Positions 50,715-58,630 of a DNA stretch of 64,000 nt are shown piece by piece (position 1 is the first letter of the stretch; every line of letters starts with the position of its first letter). The stretch comes from Pseudomonas iranensis. GTDB lineage: Bacteria; Pseudomonadota; Gammaproteobacteria; Pseudomonadales; Pseudomonadaceae. The DNA lies in assembly GCF_014268585.2 (NCBI RefSeq), contig NZ_CP077092.1:4625501-4689500 (forward strand), written 5' to 3'. The notes beneath the pieces were generated by a model, which searched no databases, was not told the origin of the DNA, and worked only from the letters and a program-made list of their open reading frames with translations. Position numbers and translations under genes: made by a program.

Positions 50715-51464
50715 ATGCACAACACCCCGACAACCGTGACGGATGAAAGCAAAGACGACAAGCGCTGGAGCATCCGCGCGCTGATCGTCGATGATGACGT
50801 GCCGATCCGCGAGCTGATGATCGATTACCTCGCCCGTTTCAACATTCACGCCAGCGGCGTCACCGACGGTGCGGCGATGCGCCAGGCGCTGCAGGGGGAA
50901 CATTTCGACGTCATCGTCCTCGACCTGATGCTGCCCGGCGAAGACGGTCTGTCGCTGTGTCGCTGGCTGCGCGCCGAATCGGCCATCCCGATCCTGATGC
51001 TCACCGCCCGCTGCGAACCCACCGACCGCATCATCGGCCTCGAACTGGGCGCCGACGATTACATGGCCAAGCCGTTCGAACCGCGCGAACTGGTCGCCCG
51101 CATCCAGACCATCCTGCGCCGCGTGCGCGACGACCGCAGCGAACAGCGCGCGAACATTCGCTTCGACAACTGGCGCCTCAACAGCGTCCTGCGCCAAGTG
51201 GTCGCCGACAACGGCCTGGTAGTGCCGTTGTCCAACGCCGAATTCCGCCTGCTCTGGGTCTTCATCGAACGCCCGCGTCGCGTGCTCAGCCGCGAACAAC
51301 TGCTCGACGCCGCTCGCGGTCGCTCGATCGAAGCCTTCGACCGCAGCATCGACCTGCTGGTCTCGCGCCTGCGGCAAAAACTCGGCGACGACTCGAAAGC
51401 CCCGCAACTGATCAAGACCGTGCGCGGCGAGGGTTACCTGTTCGACGCACGGGACATCGGTTGA
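50715..51464 (+). CDS. OmpR-family response regulator
   Basis: A 249-residue two-domain regulator: receiver (about 20-135) with D70 as phosphorylation site in VLDLMLPGEDG, conserved DDD near 26-28 and K in the AKPFEP motif, then a winged-helix DNA-binding domain. I chose the ATG at 50715; the frame is open to 50571 and an ATG at 50682 is possible. It is coupled to its kinase gene by a one-base overlap (TGATG). Confidence 0.9.
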   Translation: MHNTPTTVTDESKDDKRWSIRALIVDDDVPIRELMIDYLARFNIHASGVTDGAAMRQALQGEHFDVIVLDLMLPGEDGLSLCRWLRAESAIPILMLTARCEPTDRIIGLELGADDYMAKPFEPRELVARIQTILRRVRDDRSEQRANIRFDNWRLNSVLRQVVADNGLVVPLSNAEFRLLWVFIERPRRVLSREQLLDAARGRSIEAFDRSIDLLVSRLRQKLGDDSKAPQLIKTVRGEGYLFDARDIG

Positions 51465-52513
51465 TGAAGGCGCGCTTCGACACCCTGTTCGGTCGCCTGT
51501 TCGGGGTGCTGTTCGTGGCGATTGTCCTGGCGCACCTGCTGGCCTTCGCCTGGTTCAGACTCTACGGCCCTCCTCCGCCCCCACCACCGCCCGAATTCTC
51601 AACGAATATCGACGGCCAACCGCCCATGCACGCCGCTGCTTACCCACCGAGGCAAGCACGCCCATGGTTCGGCGGCCCGGTGGTGCCGCTGACCTTTCAG
51701 TTCATCACCCTGATGATCGCCGCATGGTACGGCGCCAAGCTGCTCAGCCGGCCGATCCAGCGCCTGAGCGACGCCGCCGAGCGCCTGAGCGAAGACCTCG
51801 ACAGCGACCCCCTCGACGAATCCGGCCCGCGCGAAGCTCGGCAAGCGGCGCACACCTTCAACCTCATGCAACGGCGCATCCGCGAACAGGTCCAGCAACG
51901 CGCGCGCATGCTCGGCGCCGTCTCCCACGACCTGCGCACGCCACTGTCACGCCTGAAACTGCGCCTGGAAAACATCAGCGACGACAAGCTGCAAAGCCAG
52001 ATGCGCCAGGATCTGGACGACATGATCGGCATGCTCGACGCCACCCTCACCTATCTGCACGAACAACGCACCAGCGAAGCCTTGCAGTTGCTGGACGTGC
52101 AGGCGCTGGTCGAATCGCTGTGCGAAAACGCCCAGGACCAGGGCGCCGATGTACAGGTCAGCGGCCACTGCTCGCCTTTGCCAGTACAACCGATGGCGCT
52201 GCGCTCGTGCATCAACAACCTGCTGGACAACGCCCTGCGCTACGCCGGACAGGCAAGGATTGAACTGCTGGAACAGCGCGAAGAACTGCTGATTCGGGTG
52301 ATTGATCACGGGCCGGGGATTGCTGAAGACCAGCGGGAAGCGGTGTTTGAGCCGTTCTATCGACTGGAAGGCTCGCGTAACCGCAACTCCGGCGGCGTAG
52401 GACTGGGCATGACCATCGCCCGCGAAGCCGCGCAGCGGCTGGGTGGGCGGTTGGATCTGGAAGAAACACCGGGTGGTGGGCTGACCGCCGTTGTCCGGTT
52501 GCCACGGGGCTGA
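51464..52513 (+). CDS. Sensor histidine kinase (EnvZ-like topology)
   Basis: A 349-residue inner-membrane kinase: helix 1 at about 12-31, a short periplasmic part (32-74) that opens with eight consecutive prolines (36-43), helix 2 at 75-93, HAMP, the dimerisation domain with H155 in VSHDLRTPLSR, and the ATPase domain with NLLDNALRYA, DHGPGI and GGVGLGM. The small periplasmic part is unlikely to hold a ligand-binding fold, so it may sense membrane or envelope stress. It is partnered with the regulator just upstream. It is followed by the REP array without a clear terminator. Confidence 0.93.
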   Translation: MKARFDTLFGRLFGVLFVAIVLAHLLAFAWFRLYGPPPPPPPPEFSTNIDGQPPMHAAAYPPRQARPWFGGPVVPLTFQFITLMIAAWYGAKLLSRPIQRLSDAAERLSEDLDSDPLDESGPREARQAAHTFNLMQRRIREQVQQRARMLGAVSHDLRTPLSRLKLRLENISDDKLQSQMRQDLDDMIGMLDATLTYLHEQRTSEALQLLDVQALVESLCENAQDQGADVQVSGHCSPLPVQPMALRSCINNLLDNALRYAGQARIELLEQREELLIRVIDHGPGIAEDQREAVFEPFYRLEGSRNRNSGGVGLGMTIAREAAQRLGGRLDLEETPGGGLTAVVRLPRG

Positions 52514-52530
52514 GGCTCAGCCGACTTGAA

Positions 52531-52620
52531 GTGGGAGCGAGCCTGCTCGCGAAAGCGTCTGATGATTCAATGCATCTGTTGAATGTATCGGCCTCTTCGC
52601 GAGCAGGCTCGCTCCCACAA
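52531..52620. repeat. REPIN at left edge of the repeat array
   Basis: Inverted pair of class A REP cores: GTGGGAGCGAGCCTGCTCGC near 52531 and its inverted copy ending CTCGCTCCCACAA at about 52620. The loop contains ATTCAATGCATCTGTTGAAT, itself palindromic. Confidence 0.9.
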
Positions 52621-53836
52621 TGAAACTGAGTGTATTCGGCAGATATTGGTTGGATGTGAGGGCGCTATCGCTGGCAAGCCAGCTCCCACAGGGATCGAGT
52701 GGTTTCAGAGAGAGATGGGTTGGCTGCCAGGCCGCCTTCGCGAGCAGGCTCGCTCCTACAGTTTGATCGAGCGCGTCCAGCGAGAAATGGGTCGGCTGTC
52801 AGGCCGCCTTTGCGAGCAGGCTCGCTCCCACAAAAGCAAAAGCAAAAGCAAAGCAGCGCAGCTGCCCGCGGCGAAGCCGCACCACTCAACAATGAGCGCA
52901 AGCTCGAGTGCTCTTGATCAGAGAGAGATGGGTTGGCTGTCAGGCCGCCTTCGCGAGCAGGCTCGCTCCCACAATGGAAACTGAGTGTATTCGGTAGATT
53001 GGTTGGATGTGAGGGCGCTATCGCTGGCAGGCCAGCTCCCACAGGGATCGAGTGGTTTCAGAGAGAGATGGGTTGGCTGCCAGGCCGCCTTCGCGAGCAG
53101 GCTCGCTCCCACAATGGAAACTGAGTGCATTCGGCAGATATTGGTTGGATGTGAGGGCGCTATCGCTGGCAAGCCAGCTCCCACAGGGATCGAGTGGTTT
53201 CAGAGAGAGATGGGTTGGCTGCCAGGCCGCCTTCGCGAGCAGGCTCGCTCCCACAATGAAACTAAGTGTATTCGGCAGATATTGGTTGGATGTGGAGGCG
53301 CTATCGCTGGCAAGCCAGCTCCCACAGGGATCGAGTGGTTTCAGAGAGAGATGGGTTGGCTTTGAGGGCGCCTTCGCGAGCGGGCTCGCTCCCACAATGA
53401 AACTGAGTGTATTCGGTAGATTGGTTGGATGTGAGGGCGCTATCGCTGGCAAGCCCAGCTCCCACAGGGATCGAGTGGTTTCAGAGAGAGATGGGTTGGC
53501 TGTCAGGCCGCCTTCGCGAGCAGGCTCGCTCCCACAATGGAAACTGAGTGTATTCGGTAGATTGGTTGGATGTGAGGGCGCTATCGCTGGCAAGCCAGCT
53601 CCCACAGGGATCGAGTGGTTTCAGAGAGAGATGGGTTGGCTGCCAGGCCGCCTTCGCGAGCAGGCTCACTCCTACAGTTTGATCGAGCGCGTCCAGCGAG
53701 AAATGGGTCGGCTGTCAGGCCGCCTTTGCGAGCAGGCTCGCTCCCACAAAAGCAAAAGCAAAAGCAAAGCAGCGCAGCTGCCCGCGGCGAAGCCGCACCA
53801 CTCAACAATGAGCGCAAGCTCGAGTGCTCTTGATCT
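52621..53836. repeat. Tandem array of ~140-bp units with two REP classes
   Basis: The phrase GGGATCGAGTGGTTTCAGAG occurs at 52691, 53044, 53186, 53327, 53467 and 53607; the last five are 140-142 bases apart. Each unit has a class B REP (TCGCTGGCAAGCCAGCTCCC, sometimes varied) and a class A REP (TCGCGAGCAGGCTCGCTCCC). A block of about 229 bases (52691-52919) is repeated at 53607-53835 almost unchanged, 916 bases away. Open frames across it simply follow the repeat period and show no protein-family signal. No gene is supported here. Confidence 0.9.
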
Positions 53837-54148
53837 TGATCCACCGGCGACGTCGGAAGGCTGAGTGGAGGGATTGATCCGGGCGTGGGAGCGCAGCGAC
53901 CGTCTGGCGCAGCCAGACACAGCGGAAGGAGGTGCAGCGAAGCAAACCGTAGCCGCTGCGCCCGGATCAGTCCCGGAGCGAAGGAACCCGAGCCTGCGAG
54001 GGCCGAACGCAGGAGCAAAGCGTTTTGGTTACTTTTGGGCGTCTGCAAAAGTGACCCGCTGTAAGAGCGGAACCGCCAGCCGCAACACCCGCAGAAACGG
54101 ATATACACCCAAAACCCCAAGAGCATGGTCGGCCCAAAGGCCGCCAAG
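53796..54148. repeat. Dispersed ~355-bp structured element, copy 2
   Basis: Second full copy of 35018-35374. The hairpins are at 53902-53918 (GTCTGGC-GCA-GCCAGAC), 54031-54052 (ACTTTTG ... CAAAAGT) and 54056-54070 (CCGCT-GTAAG-AGCGG); compared with copy 1, three, one and two base pairs respectively have changed on both sides of the stem. It ends 6 bases from the stop codon of the AI-2E-family gene, in the same orientation as copy 1 relative to its neighbour. Confidence 0.85.
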
Positions 54149-54154
54149 CCCCCC

Positions 54155-55195
54155 CTAGACCCGAGCCTGACTCTTACTCCAGTCCGTCAACAAACTATAA
54201 GCCACCGCCAACAAAGTAGGCCCAATAAACAACCCGATAAAGCCAAAGGCAATCAACCCGCCAAACACCCCGAGCAACACAATCACCAACGGCAGATTGC
54301 CGCCACGGCTGATCAGATACGGCTTGAGCACATTGTCCACGCCACTGATGATGAACGTCCCCCAGATCCCGAGAAAGATCGCCATCCCGTACTCCCCCTT
54401 CCACACCAGCCAAGCCGTGGCCGGCACCCACACCAGCGGTGGCCCCATCGGAATCAGACTCAGCATAAACGTGACGATCCCCAGCACCAGCGCCCCAGGA
54501 ACCCCGGCAATCAAAAAGCCGATCAACGCCAGCACCGCCTGCGCCGCCGCGGTACCAATCACACCGTTGACCACCCGCTGCACCGTCCCCGCCACCAATT
54601 CGATGTAATAACCGGCACGATCGCCAATCAAGCGCTGCAGCAGACTGTGCACAAACGCCGCCAGTCGTGGCCCGTCACGGTAGAAAAAGAACACGAACAC
54701 CAGGCTCAGCGTCAGCTCGAGAATCCCGCCGCCGATCTGCGCACTGCGCGCCAGCAGCCAGTTACCGACCTGGCCCAGATACGGCTTGATCGAGACCATC
54801 AACGCCGCGCCCTGTTGATCGATGCTGTCCCACATCGCCACCAGTCGCTCACCAACCAAAGGCACGCTACCAAGCCAGGTGGGCGCTTCCGGCAAACCGT
54901 CGACCTGCACATCCTTGATGAATGCCGTGGCATCGCGCACATGATCGGCAAGATTGAAACCCAGCCACACCAGCGGCGCCGCCACCAGCAACATCCAGCC
55001 CAGTGTCAGGATCAACGCTGCCAGCGATTCGCGGCCATTGAGCGCACGGGTGAGCAAACGCATCAGCGGCCAACTGGCGAACGCCAGCACCGCGCCCCAG
55101 AACAGCGCCGACCAGAACGGCGCCATCACCCACAGGCTGGCACCAAACAACACCAGCAGCAGAATCTGCACCAGCAGGCGATCGTTATTGAGCAT
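54155..55195 (-). CDS. AI-2E transporter (UPF0118/PerM) family membrane protein
   Basis: A 346-residue inner-membrane protein with about seven or eight helices, the family's FFFYRDGPRL segment mid-protein and the GGLIAFGFIGLFIGPTLLAVAYSLL C-terminal block. The family covers exporters of AI-2 and Na+(Li+)/H+ antiporters; substrate not determinable. The ATG at 55195 is chosen (a TTG five codons upstream opens the frame). Its stop is 6 bases from the dispersed element, which may serve as its terminator. It is 69 bases after the DUF4892 gene. Confidence 0.9.
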   Translation of the reverse strand: MLNNDRLLVQILLLVLFGASLWVMAPFWSALFWGAVLAFASWPLMRLLTRALNGRESLAALILTLGWMLLVAAPLVWLGFNLADHVRDATAFIKDVQVDGLPEAPTWLGSVPLVGERLVAMWDSIDQQGAALMVSIKPYLGQVGNWLLARSAQIGGGILELTLSLVFVFFFYRDGPRLAAFVHSLLQRLIGDRAGYYIELVAGTVQRVVNGVIGTAAAQAVLALIGFLIAGVPGALVLGIVTFMLSLIPMGPPLVWVPATAWLVWKGEYGMAIFLGIWGTFIISGVDNVLKPYLISRGGNLPLVIVLLGVFGGLIAFGFIGLFIGPTLLAVAYSLLTDWSKSQARV

Positions 55196-55264
55196 GGAAA
55201 GTCCCGGCAAAGTCAGTCAGCGAAAGAGTAGGCGAACACTGCGTGCGTGCTCGCCCGGCACAGC

Positions 55265-56071
55265 TTATCGCAACAGGTCGATGCGCAGGCCAGAGCCTTC
55301 GAGATTGCCGGTTTCCATCCGGGCCGCCCGCACACCCTGAGTGATCAACGCCTGGCGCCAGGCTTCGGCCTTGGGCCCGGAAACCGTGACCCGCAAGGTC
55401 GTGTCGAGATTCAGGCCACGGGAAATCAGGCGCAGCCAGGTGGCATCCGGCTCATCAGCGAGTTTTGGGAAATCCAGCTCGCCGGTGCTTTTCAACTGGC
55501 GCAGCAGGGTTGCCGAGGTCGGCAGCAGTTCGCCCAACGGCGCAGTCGCCTCGAACTGTTCGACATGCAGATAGGCTTTGCGATTGCCGCGAGTGATGCT
55601 GTAGAGCGCCACCAGCGTGTTGTCCTTTGGCGCCGCCAGCCTGAGCAATAGATAGGCCTGTTGTTCGTCGGAGCCATACAGCTTGGCGTTGCCGAACACT
55701 TCGTTGGCCCACAGGCTGCTTTCGCCGCAATCGCGGGCCTGGCACCAGAACAGCAACTCGGCGTCCTGCTGTTGCAGGGCTTCGCGGGCGGCGGTAAAGG
55801 CTTCGGTGGCGGAATGTTCCGGCGGCAACTCGTAGGTTACCGAGGTGGTCTGGCCGCGGGCGGTGACCTGGCCGTCGAAGCGCAACTGGCCACTGATCTT
55901 GCGGATCGAGCCCAGCGGGTAGATGCGCTCCAGCTCGGCCGCCGGGCGATAGTCGACGATCTGTGCGTCGGCCAGACGCGGCACGATTTGCAGATCCTGG
56001 CTGCCCGGCACATCGGCAGCGAAGGACAAGGAGCTGAAGCAGCACAGCGCGAAAAGACTGAGTGGCCGCAT
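55265..56071 (-). CDS. DUF4892 periplasmic protein
   Basis: A 268-residue protein with a signal peptide (MRPLSLFALCCFSSLSFA, cut before ADVPGS). The ELERIYPLGSIRKISGQLRFDGQ segment and the C-terminal VSGPKAEAWRQAL region are recognisable as DUF4892. Function unknown; the domain's presence in the periplasm or outer membrane is inferred from the signal. The ATG at 56071 is chosen because the frame's upstream part (to 56185) has no homology. Confidence 0.85.
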   Translation of the reverse strand: MRPLSLFALCCFSSLSFAADVPGSQDLQIVPRLADAQIVDYRPAAELERIYPLGSIRKISGQLRFDGQVTARGQTTSVTYELPPEHSATEAFTAAREALQQQDAELLFWCQARDCGESSLWANEVFGNAKLYGSDEQQAYLLLRLAAPKDNTLVALYSITRGNRKAYLHVEQFEATAPLGELLPTSATLLRQLKSTGELDFPKLADEPDATWLRLISRGLNLDTTLRVTVSGPKAEAWRQALITQGVRAARMETGNLEGSGLRIDLLR

Positions 56072-56186
56072 AGTCAGGCTCACCGGACGGTCATGGCTGG
56101 GCGGGTCGGGGTCGCAGCGGTATAGAAATCCATCAAGTTTGTCTCCTGTTTCAACCCGCCCAGCCTCGGCAGTTGCCGGTAGCAAG

Positions 56187-57041
56187 TCAAGGCATGGCGA
56201 AAAAGCGATTGAAACAGTCTGCTACAAGACCTGCGCCAGCCTCGTCATTCAGGTGCAGATGATGCCCGCCCGGCAACTGTTCGTGACTGAAGGGTAGACG
56301 CTGCAGCAACTCAGGATGCCTGGCCAGCATGCCATCCGCCGCGACTACCAGATGCGCCGGGCAACTGACGCGCGAGGCAAACGCCATCGCCTGTTCTTCA
56401 GTCAGGCGCAGAGGTGATGGCAGGGTCAGGCGATTGTCGGTACGCCAGGTGTAACCGCCGGGCACCGGCATCAAGCCGCGCTGGGCCAACAGTTCAGCGG
56501 CTTCGCGACTGACCGCCACCAGGCCTTTCATCCGCGCTTCGACAGCTCGGTCGAGGGTGGTATAGACCGGTTTGCGCTTTTCCCGCAGATCGAGTTGCGC
56601 CTGCAGGGCCATGCCCATGCGTTCCGCAGCGTTTTCGCCTTTGTCTGTCGGAGGAATCACGCCATCGATGAGTGCCAGATGGCTGATGCGTTCCGGCAGC
56701 GAACCGGCCAGCACCATCGAGACAATCGCGCCCATCGAATGCCCGAGCAACCCGAAACGCTTCCAGCCCAGTTGCTCAGCCACTTGCAAAACATCATGGG
56801 CGTAGTCCCAAAGGGCATAACCGGCACCGCTCGGCCGATGCCCGGAATGGCCGTGGCCAGCCATGTCCAGGGCAACGATGCGCAAGCCGTTGAGCTTTGG
56901 CGCCAGCCGGGCGAAGCTGTTGGCGTTGTCGAGCCAGCCGTGCAACGCGATCACTGGCACGCCGTCCTCGGGGCCGAACAGATGCGCGGCCAACTCGATG
57001 TGCGGCAGATTCAGGCGCACTTCTTCGCAGGTCGGGCTCAT
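56187..57041 (-). CDS. Alpha/beta hydrolase
   Basis: A 284-residue alpha/beta hydrolase: oxyanion HGWLDN (about 34-39), nucleophile elbow GHSMG with the catalytic serine, and C-terminal GGHHLHL with the histidine. The domain is like epoxide-hydrolase or lipase-type hydrolases; the substrate is not known. The frame is open 112 codons upstream, but that stretch is in the neighbouring hydrolase gene; the ATG at 57041 overlaps that gene's stop by 4 bases. Confidence 0.9.
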   Translation of the reverse strand: MSPTCEEVRLNLPHIELAAHLFGPEDGVPVIALHGWLDNANSFARLAPKLNGLRIVALDMAGHGHSGHRPSGAGYALWDYAHDVLQVAEQLGWKRFGLLGHSMGAIVSMVLAGSLPERISHLALIDGVIPPTDKGENAAERMGMALQAQLDLREKRKPVYTTLDRAVEARMKGLVAVSREAAELLAQRGLMPVPGGYTWRTDNRLTLPSPLRLTEEQAMAFASRVSCPAHLVVAADGMLARHPELLQRLPFSHEQLPGGHHLHLNDEAGAGLVADCFNRFFAMP

Positions 57042-57844
57042 GCGCAATCCTTGTTCTGCCGCTGCTCCCAGCGCGAGAACAGGCTCTTGAGCAGTCGCGC
57101 CGTATCTTGCGGACGCTCCAGTGGAAACATGTGTCCGCCGGGCATGCTCAGCGCCTCGCCTTGCGGCAGGCGCGAGACGAAACGCGTGTGGTGACGCATC
57201 ACCACGCGACTCTTGTGCCCGCGCACCATGGCCAGCGGCACCTGCAACTGCCGAGTGCGCCCCGGACTGGTGTGCGGCACGCCGCGATAGATGCTGATTT
57301 CGGTGGCCGGGTCGAAACGCAGGCGCAGCTTGTCGTCGACTTGATGCAAACCGTGTTGCAGGTAGGCATCGAAGCATTCCGGGTCGAAACCACGAAACAG
57401 GTTTTTGCCGGAAAAGTAACTGCGCGCGCTGTCGAGATCGGCGAATTCTTCACGGCGCCCGAGGGTGCGCCCGGCCGGGGTCAGCCGGTCGATGAAACCA
57501 AAACGCTTGGCCGCGCGAATCACCCACTGATCGGTGCGGGTCAGCACCGGTGAGTCGAGCATCACCACGCCGCGATACAGCTCGGGACAGCGCAACGCCG
57601 CGTGCAAGTGCAGCAGACCGCCAAAGGAGTGGCCGACGCCCCATACCGGCTGTTCCTGCTGCTCGAGGTGATGGATCAGTTCATCGACCAGGTTGTACCA
57701 GTTGTCGTCCGCCGGAAAACGCGGGTCATGGGCGTGCTGCTCCAGATGCACCACCCGATACTCCGGCGCCAGCGCCGCGAACAACTTGCCATAGGTCCCC
57801 GAAGGGAAGCCGTTGGCGTGGGCGAAAAAGATCGGTTGCGACAT
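57038..57844 (-). CDS. Alpha/beta hydrolase, second of a tandem pair
   Basis: A 268-residue alpha/beta hydrolase: HANGFPSGTY (oxyanion region, about 9-18), nucleophile elbow GHSFGG near residue 75, and GGHMFPLE with the catalytic histidine. It is unlike the downstream hydrolase in sequence, so the pair is not a recent duplication. The two overlap by 4 bases and should act in one pathway. Start at 57844 (MSQPIFF) by homology. Confidence 0.9.
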   Translation of the reverse strand: MSQPIFFAHANGFPSGTYGKLFAALAPEYRVVHLEQHAHDPRFPADDNWYNLVDELIHHLEQQEQPVWGVGHSFGGLLHLHAALRCPELYRGVVMLDSPVLTRTDQWVIRAAKRFGFIDRLTPAGRTLGRREEFADLDSARSYFSGKNLFRGFDPECFDAYLQHGLHQVDDKLRLRFDPATEISIYRGVPHTSPGRTRQLQVPLAMVRGHKSRVVMRHHTRFVSRLPQGEALSMPGGHMFPLERPQDTARLLKSLFSRWEQRQNKDCA

Positions 57845-57970
57845 GCGGGCAAATCCATGAGCGGGAATCGTGGCGTTGATTGTCCGCAAGAGCCGGCGCC
57901 GCAGCAATGACTGTAAGTGCCAGGAATGATGACAGTCCGGTCAGGGTGATGTGTATCAGCGAGACCGCTG

Positions 57971-58130
57971 CCCCCTCACCCCAGCCCTCTCCCCCAAGGG
58001 GGCGAGGGGAAAGGGAGCAAATCGGGGCGTGTTCGGGACCTGAGCTCGACTCGATTTATCAGGTCGACGAGGATCGCGAAAACCACACGGTAGGCCCCCT
58101 CTCCCTCTGGGAGAGGGCTGGGGTGAGGGC
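57971..58130. repeat. Second-class REPIN-like inverted repeat
   Basis: CCCCCTCACCCCAGCCCTCT (57971-57990) and its inverted copy GAGAGGGCTGGGGTGAGGGC (58111-58130) are perfect over about 19 bases and bracket two local palindromes. It is the same family as 34818-34975. It lies after the thioesterase stop and before the hydrolase start. Confidence 0.88.
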
Positions 58131-58155
58131 TCGACCTGACCGAACCCGATAAATG

Positions 58156-58599
58156 TCAACGCAGCGGCGGCTGTTCCCCCAGCGGCACCACCGCCATGGT
58201 CAGGCGCGACACGCAACTGGCCTTGCCTTCATCACTGGTCAAACGGATGTCCCAGACATGCGTGGTGCGCCCGATATGGATCGGCGTGGCTACCGCCGTC
58301 ACCCGCCCACTGCGCAACCCGCGCAAATGGTTGGCGTTGATCTCCAGGCCGACGCAATAGAATTTGCTGGCATCGATGCACAGATAACTGGCCATCGAAC
58401 CCACGGTTTCCGCCAGCACCACCGATGCGCCGCCATGCAGCAGACCGTAAGGCTGATGGGTGCGATGGTCGATGACCATGCTCGCCGTCAGCGACTGTTC
58501 ATCGAAGGCTTCGAAGCGAATATCGAGCACTTCGCCGATGGTGTTCTTCTGGATTGCATTCAATTGTTCAATGTCGGGAGTAGTACGCCACAAGCTCAT
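58156..58599 (-). CDS. Hotdog-fold thioesterase (PaaI/YdiI type)
   Basis: A 147-residue acyl-CoA thioesterase with the PaaI-family HGGASVVLAETVGSMAS helix (about 55-71), where the glutamate is catalytic, and a conserved LEINANHLRG strand. Related YdiI acts on 1,4-dihydroxy-2-naphthoyl-CoA, others on aromatic or acyl-CoA. It follows the acyl-CoA ligase gene by 31 bases, so it probably hydrolyses the same or a related thioester. Confidence 0.9.
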   Translation of the reverse strand: MSLWRTTPDIEQLNAIQKNTIGEVLDIRFEAFDEQSLTASMVIDHRTHQPYGLLHGGASVVLAETVGSMASYLCIDASKFYCVGLEINANHLRGLRSGRVTAVATPIHIGRTTHVWDIRLTSDEGKASCVSRLTMAVVPLGEQPPLR

Positions 58600-58630
58600 C
58601 GCAGACTTCCTTTGTTGTTGTAGTCGACGC

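Noticed and set aside
52621..53836. Possible CRISPR array because of regular repeats
   Set aside because: The period is about 140 bases, the intervening sequence is itself repeated rather than unique, and no cas gene is near.
52583..53864. Several open frames of 60-270 codons across the REP array on both strands
   Set aside because: They repeat with the 140-bp DNA period, their products are the same peptide units (for example RLREQARSH), and no family or start signal supports them.
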